This document shows positions 41,970 through 53,061 of a DNA stretch of 64,000 nucleotides, piece by piece. The DNA comes from Pectinophora gossypiella (Eukaryota > Arthropoda > Insecta > Lepidoptera > Gelechiidae). Both the position numbers and the translations under genes were made by a program. Below the pieces are notes generated by a model. It ran no database searches. It was not told the origin of the DNA and worked only from the letters and a program-made list of their open reading frames with translations. Each line of letters opens with the position of its first letter. Position 1 is the stretch's first letter. The DNA lies in assembly GCF_024362695.1 (NCBI RefSeq), contig NC_065405.1, positions 876,672 through 940,671 of the forward strand, in the 5' to 3' direction.

Positions 41970-42076
41970 TTAACACTTTCAAAGACAGAACGTATACCGA
42001 CGTTCTGATTCCAAGGTGTCATACTACTTATTATGAACCACCAATGACCCATGGTCTCTGTCCGTGAAAGGGTTAA
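41970..42076. mobile_element. piggyBac-type MITE, 99 bp, TTAA TSD, copy 2
   Basis: The element 41974-42072 lies between TTAA at 41970-41973 and 42073-42076. Same length as copy 1, with CACTTTCAAAGACAGA and CCCTTTCACGGACAGA ends. Confidence 0.8.
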
Positions 42077-42169
42077 ACGGTTTTATTTAGCTAAACCCGT
42101 ACGGTATTTATTTGTATCAAAATTAGAAATTGCAATTTAAGTACCTTCCTGTTGTCAGATTGATCTGAA

Positions 42170-42500
42170 ATTTGGTACACACCTTTAATTCCGATGTCAG
42201 TACAATATAATAAAATCAATAACATTATAAATCTAAGATGGCAGCCGGTACATAATGGGGGATTACATATTTTTCCAAACCCCCTCAATATGGGTATCAA
42301 ATGAAATAGCTACACAAGTAGAATACTGTGATTATGTCAAAATTTAAAATCCAAGATGGCCGCCGTTCCAAAATAGCGGACTAGGTACATATTTTTCCAC
42401 AACCCCCTCAATATGGGTATCAAATGATAGGACTACACTAGTAGAATACTGTCATTATGTCAAAATTTCAAATCCAAGATGGACGATATTACAAAATGAC
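42170..42500. repeat. Tandem ~120-bp repeat, about 2.5 units
   Basis: CCCCCTCAATATGGGTATCA occurs at about 42280 and 42404, and AGAATACTGTSATTATGTCA at about 42322 and 42446, each followed by ATCCAAGATGG. Period is near 124 bases. Confidence 0.75.
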
Positions 42501-43110
42501 TGAAAGAAGGATGTTGCCCTTAATTTTGTCATTGGCATCCACCGTTCATAATATGCAGGGCAGCACAGTGGATCGCTGGGTATTGATGCCGCCGACGAAC
42601 TGGCAAGGAGAGGATGCCGATACCTTTCAGTCAGTTACGCTCGTGGCTACGGGACCATACCCAGCAACTACACAACGACAGATGGGCACAGCTGCCCACA
42701 TGCAGACAGTCGAAGGATATCATGCCTATGATATCCAATTCACTCGCCGACTGCTTCGCTTAAACCGCAATGACCTCCGAATAGTAGTGGGCAGTATAAC
42801 GGGTCACTGCCCACTCAACAAGCACCTATTTAACTTAGGGATAACGGACAGCCCACTTTGCAGAGGCTGTCTAGACGCAGAAGAAACTGCCCCCCCCATG
42901 TAATCCTGGAATGCACGGGAGTGTCAGCACAACGGGTAAAAATCCTCAAAGGAATGGGGTCGCTCCGCGAAACCTGTGAAATCCCCAGGAGGCTTCTGAG
43001 CTTCTGGAAGGAGATAGGTTGGCTTACGTAGTCAACAATTACACGCATAATGGGCCACCTTAGAGTCTAAATGCGGAAAACAGAGCCCACTAACATAACA
43101 TAACATATGC
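42500..43110 (+). pseudogene. LINE C-terminal fragment with RNase-H-like/zinc-knuckle region, frameshifted
   Basis: One frame (to 42903) has FTRRLLRLNRNDLRIVVGSI, TGHCPLNKHLFNLG and LCRGCLDAEE. The C8 run at 42890-42897 shifts the frame. The next frame continues HVILECTGVSAQR and LLSFWKEIGW to a stop near 43031. This is the C-terminal part of a Jockey/R1-type LINE protein, whose Cys-Cys-His-Cys knuckle is split by the frameshift. The tail is CATAACATAACAT. Confidence 0.75.
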
Positions 43111-43239
43111 AGGGCAGCACAGTCGACCATGCAGTAGTATATTTGGGCTCAAAATTGTTTGAATTAGGACAAGCATACGTGCCTCTAAGTCAAGTCAAGT
43201 CTCTGGAAGGGTCAAGTCTTTTTAATTCCTCAATATTTT

Positions 43240-44010
43240 TTTAATTCCTCAATAATTCCCCTTATTGTTTTTCAAAGTATTTACCACGAAGTTTAATACA
43301 CTTTTCCATTCGCTCGAACCAGGTATTATTTAACATTTATTCCACTCCAAAGTAGAGGTGTTCAAAATGGCTGACTTGAAAGCGTTGGCCGCTTCTTCAC
43401 CGCACTGGAACCTTTGACCGCGAAGAGTTTCTTTTTTATTTTAGGAAATGTAAAGAAATCATTGGAGCTTAGGTCAGGACTGTATGGAGGATGGTCAAGA
43501 ATTTCAACGTTTTCCTGCTTCAAATAATCGTTTGACGAGCGGTGTGTGAGCTTGCGTTGTCATGGTGTAGCATCCTGCACCCCTGCGCATCATCATGCGT
43601 CGCTTTGGGTTAGATTTTCGAAGTTCGACGATGACTTGTGGTAAACAAATTGAGGTATACCAATCCGCATTAACCGTCCAACGATCTTCAAGTGCAATTG
43701 TCGCAACATGACCGATTTTCTCCACGAAGGTAGCCACCATCTTCTTTGAAGTGCTTCGAGAGCGAACAACTTTAGTCGGCTTTGACTCGTTTTGGAAGAC
43801 CCAAACTGTGGATTGTTGTTTGGAATCAGGATAATAGCATAAATCCAAGATTCGTTATCACTGATGATGTGGTACACGTGATTTGACTCTCCTCGGTTGA
43901 ACCTCTGAAGAGTTTTCTTACACCATCTGACGCGGGCTACCTTATGATCGTCAGAAAATGCGGGATGTAACGGCAAACTAGTTTCCTCACACCAAGTGCC
44001 TCATGCAATA
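43240..44010 (-). pseudogene. Degenerate mariner transposase
   Basis: On the minus strand pieces in different frames read RWCKKTLQRF, SDNESWIYA, SKQQSTVWVFQ, SRSTSKKMVA, then LHHDNASSHTA and PPYSPDLSSNDF. These are the mariner blocks that carry the catalytic aspartates (DE.WIY, HHDNA, PYSPDL). Several frameshifts and stops separate them, so it is inactive. It lies inside the 41301-45111 element. Confidence 0.8.
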
Positions 44011-44251
44011 TCGTTTAAATGGTTGTCCCTGAAATGCCTAATAAAGACAACTAATCCTCAAAAATCGTCATGTGACATACCGAGAATAGAGATTCATTTT
44101 CGGACGTGACCTGACAGATTCAAACCAACGCTGTGACTAAACAATTGCATTAATCCTAATGATTTCAATTGTTTTGATATTCGAAATTCCAACAAATTTG
44201 AATTTTGAGTTCTCAATTCAAAATTGGCGCTAAATATGCAAATGACAGAAC

Positions 44252-44510
44252 TTAAAAAGTATAAAAAAGTCGGTTTTTCTGTCCCTATATCCCTATGTAC
44301 GCTTAAATCTTTAAAATTGCGCAACGGATTTTGATGCAATTTTCTTTAATAGATAGAGTGATTCAAGAGGAAAGTTTATAGGTATGTATAATAACATCCA
44401 ATAAATAGTGTAGAAATACTGTTATTTTTGAGGATTTTAATGTGATGTCGTAAATAATTTCATTTTTCCTCAGCATTGCACTCGAGCAAAGCCGGGCGGG
44501 TCGCTAATAA
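44252..44510 (+). mobile_element. Helitron-like non-autonomous element, copy 2
   Basis: Close match to 33636-33895, ending GCATTGCACTCGAGCAAAGC and CGGGCGGGTCGCTAA; the final CTAA fits CTRR. It is inserted in the large TIR element. Confidence 0.6.
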
Positions 44511-45111
44511 ATTATAAAATCAATTCTAAAATAGTTTTACTTTTAGATCTATTGTTAAAAAATAACTTCCTGGGAAACTTACTGCTAGCCCACAAACTTG
44601 CTTAATAACAGCACAAAAATGCGAAGGCAAATTTACGTACCCGCCTTACTTATTCTAAATACTGTAAGTCAAAATTACTTATTCGCCATTCACTGCATAA
44701 ACATGCTAAGACATTTTTTTCTTATACGCCTTACTTATTTTAAAAGCTGTAAATAAAAATGACTTATAAATAGTCTATTTTTTATTTTCAGTAGTCCAAA
44801 ATTACTAATAAAATGATACTTTTCAAACTATAGAATGCCAAATTTACTTAAAGTTAATATGTAGTTATTATATAGGAACACAATATTACTTATACACCAG
44901 TCACGAAAAAAACACCAAAATCTTGTCGTTTAAGAAACTGGAATTGAAAAAAGTCAACTATTTTTAAATTTACGTAAGCGCCAAAAAAGTGCTCATATCG
45001 CAATGCTACCCAGACAGATCGACGCAGAATGAAACGCTGATTCCGAATATATAAAAAACCCAAAATACCTATTTTGGCGCTTACGTAATTTTGCCTTTCC
45101 AGTGACGATAT

Positions 45112-46000
45112 TATCATTTGTTTTTTTATCAAAAGTAAGGGATTTAAAACACGTGGTCGTAAATGTAAGTTTGTAACTTTTCCCGCGATTTTGCTCGAGT
45201 GAAGGTGGATCGAGAGATAACAGTAAACTTGCCGGATAGTTACTTGAGCGAGTTACTACTACGCTCGTAATCTAGTTAAAGCGTTTTATAATAGATTGCA
45301 GAATCGAACTTATTATAAAATAAGAACTTATTATTAAAGGTGCTTTTTATAATTATAAAATATTAAAGTTTAGTAAAGTAGTCTTGGTAGATAATCAATT
45401 AATAATTCGGAAAATTGAAACAAAACAATAAATTAAACGCAATGAGCTCTTATTGGTTTGTAGAAATTTCTTCCAGGAAACAGCAATAGTACGATTTTTG
45501 AATCATAATTGAATCTAAAACTGGTAGGTAGGTACCTATATACCTACAATTTTCCGAAAAATTTATCGACGGAAAATGTTTTATTTTTATTTTTAATTAA
45601 GTAAATCTTTGTACTATTACACTTACTCTACCACTTACTATAATTGGAAATAAAAACATTTCCCTTTTTGAACAGTTTAATAATAAATAACATAGATACC
45701 TACATAGATAAAATTATTATTTCGAGACGTCACCTACATTACATTCATAAAATTATTATTTAAAGCAAATATGATTGGTTCATTAGAAATATTCCTAAAC
45801 ACCTACGTAAATAAATAATAAAATAGTATTAATAATAATAATGAGTAGTTAATAGGCGTATCAATTAGAGGTTGGTGTTAGATGTGTTCTGATCACAGCA
45901 TTCACAGCTGTATATATGTACACACTGTCGGCGCAGGCGCCGCGCCGCCGGCCCAATATCACCAGCCTACATGCTAATTTCACGTGATTTTTTTGGTATT
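45112..46000. other. Unassigned AT-rich spacer
   Basis: No gene seen. A GC patch at 45925-45955 (GGCGCAGGCGCCGCGCCGCC) is isolated. Confidence 0.35.
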
Positions 46001-46001
46001 T

Positions 46002-46409
46002 GGTGTTTATGCTCTCGCTTAGGGATGGTACCGAAAAGTATCGACGTCCGAAGGACGTAATATACGATCCCGACGACCCGATTACTCTAGCCATAGAGGC
46101 GGCCAATCAGCTCGCGACACCAAACACTTCAGGACCCCGATACCGACCCCATCGGCGTGGTCGACGATTTCCCTCAATCAGCGCTTATCGCTATCGACCC
46201 TCTAGGGTCGATTAATTCTTTGAAATATTTTTCCACTCAGACGACACCCTGAGCCCAGGTTCGCGCCCAACTGGGCATCCTTAGGCCTGTTGTCTTAAAC
46301 GTTGTACCGGGTGAGAGCCTTCAGCGCTCCCCATTTGTCCGGCCAAGTAGTTAATGCCATCTGCGGCAAATCTACAATAAGTCACGTCATAAAAAGGTGT
46401 TTATCCTCT
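46002..46409 (+). mobile_element. Jockey-type LINE, 5'-truncated copy E, 14-bp TSD
   Basis: The insert 46016-46395 holds the last codons (LRDGTEKYRRPKDVIYDPDD), 3'UTR and short A tail. The flanks GGTGTTTATGCTCT and GGTGTTTATCCTCT differ at one base. Confidence 0.85.
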
Positions 46410-46479
46410 GATTTTGTTCTTGAAATTGAGGAGCAACAGAGTGTATTACATATTAGTACTTATGACCGTACATACCGCG

Positions 46480-46740
46480 ATCAGATCGAAGATGTTTTAA
46501 AGAAAAGCCAGGTCAGGGCACCGGCATGCATGCATGAAGTGTTTGATGAGAATGGAGGGAGCGAAAGTGATGTTTCAGGATCGTAGTAAATGGAATTCCG
46601 TGACCTATACTAGGGAGCGTGGTGGCGGTGGAGAGGGCGTAATGGAGTATGCTCCATAACCCCTCCGGTTGATTGAGGGGAGGCCTGTGCCCAGCAGCGG
46701 GACGTATATAGGCTGTTTATGTATGTATGTACTAGGGAAT
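46480..46740 (+). mobile_element. LINE T1-like fragment followed by RTE tail
   Basis: 46490-46595 carries a diverged T1 tail (GATGTTTTAAAGAAAAGCCA, AAATGGAATTCCGTGA). 46610-46735 is an RTE tail (GTGCCCAGCAGCGGGACG, TATATAGGC, TATGTATGTA). Confidence 0.6.
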
Positions 46741-47075
46741 GCAATCCCGACTCGAGATGGCAAATTCGAGATCCTGCGGGATTGGAAATATCAATCCCAC
46801 AAGATCCCGAAATTTTCGTCTAGTCCATAAAAAAAATGTAAAGTTAGGGCTGAAAACGATGAAAACTGCTTGTTTGTGATAGTGAGGTTAATTAAAACAA
46901 AGTTTTTAGAAAGAAAACAAACTTTATTCTTCAATGTTACTAAATAAATAATTAAGTTTTCTTTAGAAATATGCATAATCAAAACAAAAAGTATAACTCA
47001 AGGAGATTCGCCCAGTCCCGTCAATCTTGAATGGGATCTCGTTACATTATGCTTCGGAATTGATCCCGAAAAAGA
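46736..47075. mobile_element. Possible hAT-like MITE
   Basis: Clusters of ATCCCG-type words occur at both ends (46748-46812 and 47015-47070) around an AT-rich middle; termini and TSD are not resolved. Confidence 0.3.
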
Positions 47076-47640
47076 CATTCTTTAAACTATACCTATACCA
47101 GCGGGATATATTCGTAAATACATTATCTATATTGCCATTAACACGATGACTTTATAATTAAGCAATGAATTAACCTTTTATCAATAAAAACTCACATTTA
47201 TGTTGATTACCAATGAGGTTGTAGTAACAATATTATACATCAATGCATTTATTTCTAAATTCAAATTAATTTCGGTCATTGCTTCATTTCTATTAAGTAT
47301 TTACACGACATTATAAAAAATAAGTAAGTACATAATTAAAAAAATATTGCACAAGTATACAATAAATGCACAATAATTTGCGTAATAGCCAAAAACATGT
47401 CGATATGAGTGAGAGTGTTTCAAATTTGCTCGTGTTGCATTCTTACTGTTACAATAAACGTTGTGGCGATGAAATTTTTAAATTACACCACTACCTAACT
47501 ACAATCGTTCCAATCCAAATGTTAATTGAAGCTAAAGCTTTATTTTCACACAATTCAACTTAATAGATATAGTACTTATTATGTAACTTACTTCTCGACT
47601 CTGGGAGGACGAGAATAAAATGGCTACCTACATAGATACG
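47076..47640. other. Unassigned AT-rich spacer
   Basis: A 65-codon frame at 47366-47563 has no recognised motif and unremarkable codon use. Confidence 0.3.
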
Positions 47641-47647
47641 GAAGTCG

Positions 47648-48117
47648 AAAAAAAAAAACGGTCAAGTGCGAGTCGGACTCGCACTCGAAGGGTTCCGTAC
47701 CATCATGAATGGGAGCCCCCTTAAGAATTATTATTATTATTTCTTAAAGTGAATATATAACTAAATATTCTGTGAATATTTCAAGCGTCTACCTCTTGCT
47801 GTTATTAATATCGAGCCAAAACGAAACGATCAAATCACGTTTATTAATAATAATAATAAATAAATAATAAAAGAAGTTTATTCAACCACAAATATTTTAC
47901 AAAATTGCTTAAACCTAATTACATGTAACACATTATCAGTTGTGGCCGAAAAGGAGGAGCCTCAGCATTGCTGCTGCTTTTCAGTCACCCCCTGTGTATA
48001 GAAGTTCCCTTAAATATTAATTCTATTATATTTTTTAGTATTTGCTGTTATAGCGGCAACAGAAATACATCATCTGTGAAAGTTTCAACGATCTGTCTAT
48101 GACGGTTCATGAGATAC
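47648..48117 (+). mobile_element. Widespread insect repeat (CGAGTCGGACTCGC family), split
   Basis: 47660-47715 has CGGTCAAGTGCGAGTCGGAC and GAAGGGTTCCGTACCAT. 48038-48117 has GCTGTTATAGCGGCAACAGA and GGTTCATGAGATACAGCCTG. I recall both as parts of one repeat common in Lepidoptera. AT-rich DNA (47730-48030) separates them. Confidence 0.5.
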
Positions 48118-48120
48118 AGC

Positions 48121-48233
48121 CTGGGGCCTGTTTTATAAAACTTACAATTGTAAATTACAATGAATGTACATTGCGGAGTGTGTGATCACAGTGATCACAA
48201 ATATTTTGTAAGTTTTATAAAACATGCCCCTGG
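48121..48233. mobile_element. Small foldback MITE
   Basis: GGGGCCTGTTTTATAAAACT is mirrored by AGTTTTATAAAACATGCCCC; length about 113 bases. Confidence 0.7.
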
Positions 48234-48510
48234 CCTTTCAAAAACAATAAGCAACAACAGTGCCGTATACAACAATATAGCTTTAAGTTAAAGTTAAACC
48301 CTTGCTTAGTTCACTTAGCACGGGCGCTGTTTCCGGTCAAGCATAGTGTCAAACGGCTAACTGTTTATAGTTATGGCTGCTGTTACTAAACAGGTTACTT
48401 TGTCCGTATAATTATTAAGTAACAGGAAGTAGGGACATGTTATTGGCGTTTAAAAAGCGTTTAATGCTAATTATATTAGTTTAAGCCTCTTCCTTTGAAA
48501 TGCGAACAAT

Positions 48511-48864
48511 GGTGCTAATTCTTGGAAACGCCAAGTTATACCTGTCATTTTCTTATCCGCTGAAAAAGAAAGGGACGAGTAATCGATGGGCATAAAATTT
48601 ATGGAACACACGTCCATTTTAAGCTGAAATCCAAAAAACAACTGACTAAAAATTTTACATCGGCCAATATCCCGACAGAGTTAAGTAGACAGCACGTCAA
48701 ACGGATTGCATACCAGCAAGATGCCTATTTTATTCACCCGGGTTATTCATTCGTTTTCAAATTAGCATGTTGACAATCATCCGTCCCTTTCTTTTTCGGC
48801 GGATAAGAAAATGACAGGTATAACTTAACATAAAATTAGGAGGTGTCTCCAGGAATCGGAGCCA
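48511..48864. mobile_element. Foldback MITE M1, full copy
   Basis: Arms AAGTTATACCTGTCATTTTC and GAAAATGACAGGTATAACTT are exact inverses, with GGGACG blocks inside. Same family as 31968-32342, opposite internal orientation. Confidence 0.75.
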
Positions 48865-48869
48865 ATGAA

Positions 48870-49660
48870 GAACTAGATAAGCTTGAACAATGTTTCCAAA
48901 ACTAATCCCGTAGATCACTAATATCTGTCTGTCTGTTATTCCTTAACTGCTATACCGATTTTGATGAATTTTTTTACAAAGATAGATTAGACCTTGGGGA
49001 AGATTTTTATATTATTTAGCGGTGGAAGGAACGGAGTTGCGGCCGAAAAGATTTCATAAAATTGTCTTCTAGACTTTTCTAGATAACGTATAATGAAAAG
49101 CAGTTATAAGTAATTTATAATGTAGAATATGAAAATCCTTTTAAAAATCTTTAAATTACAAGATGCTTGTACCTCCTAGCATTTTTGAAAAGCTTATAAA
49201 TAATTTGAAATCACAGATATACACTTCCATTTTATTACTATTACGTATATATTTGTATGTAATGTAAATGAATTCCAAACAAATCACTGTCTACATAAAA
49301 TCAGATAGTTTGTACATAAAAATCTTCGATCAGAGTTATTTTGACCTGTGGGTCAAACGCTATCAAATAAGCGTTCATTACCTTACTTTTCAAACTATGT
49401 ATGTAGTAGGTAAGTTTTAACCTTTACTATCTCGATAGCCGATACACTAGTATCGAACAATGCAACAATAACACCCCCCCTTCACCCCTCCCCCCAAATA
49501 CGCGTGTTTTATGAAACAAAGAATCATTTTCGCAAACGTTTTTCTCGTAGAGGTTTCTTGGTCTACAAACAATGATACTGGCTCGAGCTGCGTTTACATT
49601 GCGCTTGATGGATACTTGTTCTGTTAAGTTGATAATTTAGCGACGATGACGTCAAGTTGT
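48870..49660. other. Mostly unassigned spacer
   Basis: 48930-49050 resembles a Helitron-like repeat body (TGTCTGTCTGTTATTCC, ACCGATTTTGATGAATTT). A polypyrimidine C-run is at 49470-49497. Nothing else recognised. Confidence 0.35.
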
Positions 49661-49661
49661 G

Positions 49662-49788
49662 CACCCTCAGGCCTGTTGTCTTAGATTTTGTACCGGATGA
49701 GAGCCTTCAGCGCTCCTCATAATTTGTTCGGCTAAGTAGTTCATGCCTTTTGCGGCAAATCTACAATAAGTCACGTCAAAAAAATATA
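49662..49788 (+). mobile_element. Jockey 3'UTR fragment
   Basis: CACCCTCAGGCCTGTTGTCT to AAGTCACGTCAAAAAAA, moderately diverged. Confidence 0.75.
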
Positions 49789-49989
49789 TAGTTTAGTTGT
49801 ATGTTTTTTTCGGTTTGTGTGATTACTAAGTAATCATAAATTACTTCTTAAATTACTTTAAGGATAGAAGACGTAGGAATGAGTAGGGATTGTATTTGTC
49901 AAATGATTAACTTAGCATTTTATGATGGTAACTAGTGGAAAAATATTTTTAAAATAAAATAGAGCGTTTAAATAAAACGACGTGCGTTT

Positions 49990-50065
49990 AGGATTTAAGA
50001 AAATATATTCTATAGTCTCTGCTTACCCCGGTTGGAAATAGGCGTGAGCTAATGTATGTATGTAA
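49990..50065 (+). mobile_element. LINE T1 tail fragment
   Basis: TATAGTCTCTGCTTACCCCG, GGAAATAGGCGTGAG, then TATGTATGTA. Confidence 0.55.
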
Positions 50066-50379
50066 AGCCTTTAAATATCTTGCCGTTCATAACATTTCTA
50101 CAACCAGACAAGTTTCGAAGCACATTGTAACAAATAAAATTTGTAAACATTATAAATATTGTAATTTTGAGCTTGTGCAGCATATTCCACTTGCCCACTT
50201 GCCTGTCGCAATGCAAACGAGGCACAGGTCGCATTGTGCAGGTGAGTTCAGTTCAGTGAAACAATATGGCCTGTCTATTGTACAATCTAAGTTTTTATTT
50301 GGTTGCAAAGGCCAGCGCTTTGTCTGCCTGAGGGCATTTAATTTTATACCATTTTTATTGAAATAAAAAAAAATTATGA

Positions 50380-50970
50380 TGGTGAGGTGTGGGTACTTGG
50401 TTCAACTTGCGAAGGATATAGTCGACTCTCTGACTGCCCCAATTGGGATATAGACGTGAGCTTTAGTATCTAAAAAAAATCGTGCATACCAGTTTTAGAC
50501 GTTTACTAGCTAAGCGCGTTTCACACATTGTTTTAAGTTTAAAGTTTAAAGTGTAAAACGAACAAATCGAACATTCCGATATCAAACACATAAACAACCG
50601 GCAAAGAAAAGAGGGTAGACAGATATGTCTGCCCGTAGAAAATTATGGATCTACCTACTCCACTTCAATCTCATCAGTCATCCCGTGATCATGGCACTTG
50701 CAACAGTGTCGAAATATCGGGAGTCTCATATCCCCATTAAAACGCGGTAAGAACCCGTTATTATGTGCTTTAAGTGCGTTTCAGTTATTATTAAGGCACG
50801 TTAAGCCGTTGGTCCCGGCTACTATTTACCGATTTAAGTACGTAGTCGTTACATGAGCCATGTCAGGGGCATTTCTGGGCTCAATAGTAACCCTGACACC
50901 AGGGTTGATGGGGTTGGTAATCTACCTCACAATCCACAAGATAGAAGTAGAAGAATACAATTTGTTTGTT
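50380..50970 (+). mobile_element. SINE fragments (family 3 tail, hairpin element, family 1 tail)
   Basis: 50383-50465 is a family 3 tail (GTGGGTACTTGGTTCAAC, CCAATTGGGATATAGACG). 50718-50775 is the hairpin-element half. 50790-50965 is a family 1 SINE body and tail (GGCACGTTAAGCCGTTGGTC, ACACCAGGGTTGATGGGGTT). Confidence 0.6.
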
Positions 50971-51133
50971 TTGTTTTTTGCAATGCATTGCATTATTTTT
51001 CTTTTCGAGGTTTGTGAAGTCAGTGCCCGATCTCGGCAACCTTCATGACAAAAGAAGAAGAAAATGGTACCAGGGCTGACCAGTCAGGGTCAGGGGTCAA
51101 TAGTAATTGAGCCAACACAAACAAATTGCATCA

Positions 51134-51478
51134 CATAACATAAAACATAAACAGCCTATATACGTCCCATTGCTGGGCACAGGCCTACAATCAATCAACC
51201 GGAAGGGGTATGCAGCATACTCCACCACGCTGTTCCACTGCAGGTAGGTGGAGGTGTTTTTATGGCTAATAGCGGGGACCAACAGCTTAACGTTCCCTCT
51301 GAAGCACGGAATCATCTTACTTTTTCGGACAATCAGGTGATTCAAGCCTGCAATGTCCTTACCAATCAAAGGAAAGTCACACAAAGTGATTGCGACAATG
51401 TTACGATCGGGAATAGAACCCGGACCTACATCTGTAGATCATGAGCTTAACTCTCTAATCACTAGACCACGGAGGCAG
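51134..51478 (-). mobile_element. tRNA-headed SINE, family 2, with RTE tail, copy 2
   Basis: Same architecture as 26289-26633: the tRNA-like head at the right end (ACCACGGAGGC inverted) and the RTE tail at the left (CGTCCCATTGCTGGGCAC). Confidence 0.75.
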
Positions 51479-51479
51479 T

Positions 51480-52490
51480 TAAAAGATATTTATTAAATAC
51501 CATAAATATTTAGCAAATATTTAGGAGTGGGTATCCTATTATAGTACACCACTCTGCCTACCCCTTTGGGGACACAGGCGTGATGCTCTGTTATAAATAT
51601 CTATAGCACTCATATTCGCATCAGGTACGGTACGAGTACGACGGTCGAACGAGTCTAGCCGTGGTATTGCACACAGCTTGCGCCAGCGCAGTGGTAGGAG
51701 TAGGAAAATATTGGCAAAAACCGACGCGTTGGGCAACCCATACAACCACTGCGTGGTTCCCATGTACAGGGTGTGTTATGGTTGTGTAACTATTTAAGTA
51801 AAGGCTTTTAATTACTTACCTATGTGGTTTGTTAAGATTTGTTTTGGTAATTGAAATGTTCTCAGAAACGTACATTAATCAAATAGCAAAAGTGCAGTCA
51901 CTAAGCCCAGCGAATTTATTTATTTATTGAGGATATCCAACAGCTTATTAATTAACTAAGAATAATTACAGTAAGTACAATGTTTGTTCGCCAATCACAG
52001 GATACCACAAATAAAACAAATTGTAGAACTTGATGAGAACAGTAACAAAACTAACGATAATTGTATCGTATCGCTAGGCTTAAAGTATATAAAAATATAT
52101 ATATTATAAAAAAAAAACCACATTATAAAAAAAACTGGAAATGTTACTGAAAGATTGTTTATAAACTATTTAATTTTATAAACAATCTTTTATTTAAGAA
52201 TTATTTCTAAACAGTGGTGAAATTATGAACCATTAGTTGGCATAGTTATAAAATTTGTGAGAGGTAAACCTAGCTCAAACGCTGGTGGGGAGCGGGGAGT
52301 TGACGTTCTATACGTAGGCATACACTTTAGGAATATTCCCGGGAACTCCACAGGTCGCGAACTTATGTTATGATACGATGAAATATTCTCGTTGATAACA
52401 AGAAAGAGTCGGATGTTCAATAAAGATCTGTTTTGCCCTGTTTAGACGTTTTATGTGAACTCTCTAAAAATAAATACTTTAAAAAGACTC
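51480..52490. other. Unassigned spacer
   Basis: A 74-codon minus-strand frame at 51539-51763 shows no motif I recognise. A hairpin at 52150-52194 (AAAGATTGTTTATAAACT and its inverse) is present. Otherwise AT-rich. Confidence 0.35.
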
Positions 52491-52494
52491 GAAC

Positions 52495-52640
52495 TAAACA
52501 TACTTACATAAACTCACACCTATTTGCCACCGGGGTAAGCAGAGACTTTGGACATACTCCCTTGCTTCCTCCACATTCATCATTTGTTTCATAGACGCAC
52601 GCCGGTTTAGAGTAGATCGTACTGAACCTTAAGCTGACCT
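52495..52640 (-). mobile_element. LINE T1 tail
   Basis: Inverted T1 tail: TTACATAAACTCACACCTAT, CACCGGGGTAAGCAGAGACT, CTTGCTTCCTCCACATTCAT. Confidence 0.65.
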
Positions 52641-53061
52641 AAATTCTTCCTTATCGTACGCCCTCTCAGAATTTTCAGATTTTTAACACTCGGCGCTATG
52701 TTTTAAGTTCCATGTAATAGAGGGTGATCTTTTGCCATACATACATACATACACATATATAAACTCACGTCCCTAATGGGGTGGGCAGAGCCACAAGTAA
52801 TCAAAGACAACTTGCAGCCACTATTGATACGGTGTCGTAAGCTGGATATGATAAACCGTATGGTGATAAGGGATCAGCCAGCCAGGGGTCTTTTACCATC
52901 TGGGCACAAATCCTGGAAACCACGTGATAACAATATCTACGTTCCAAACATGAATTCAAACTCATCATCACCAGCCCATTACGTCTCCACTGCTGGGGCA
53001 CGGGCCTTCCCTATGGATGGATAGGGAGATCGGGCCTTAAACCGTCACGCGGGCCCAGTGC

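Larger units (their letters stand above)
41301..45111. mobile_element. Large DNA transposon with perfect 40-bp TIRs (3.8 kb)
   Basis: 41301-41340 and 45072-45111 are exact inverted copies (core CACTGGAAAGGC, AAAATTACGTAAGCGCC). Both subterminal regions carry several variants of AAATTACTTA with nearby CGCC (for example 41552, 41592, 44629, 44672, 44835, 44967). No intact transposase frame of its own is visible, and its interior holds a piggyBac MITE, a LINE fragment, a mariner relic and a Helitron-like copy. ATAT at both tips could be part of the TIR or a target duplication. The class is uncertain. Confidence 0.75.

Noticed and set aside
43504..43976. Mariner transposase as a functional gene
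   Set aside because: Conserved blocks occur in different frames with stops between them.
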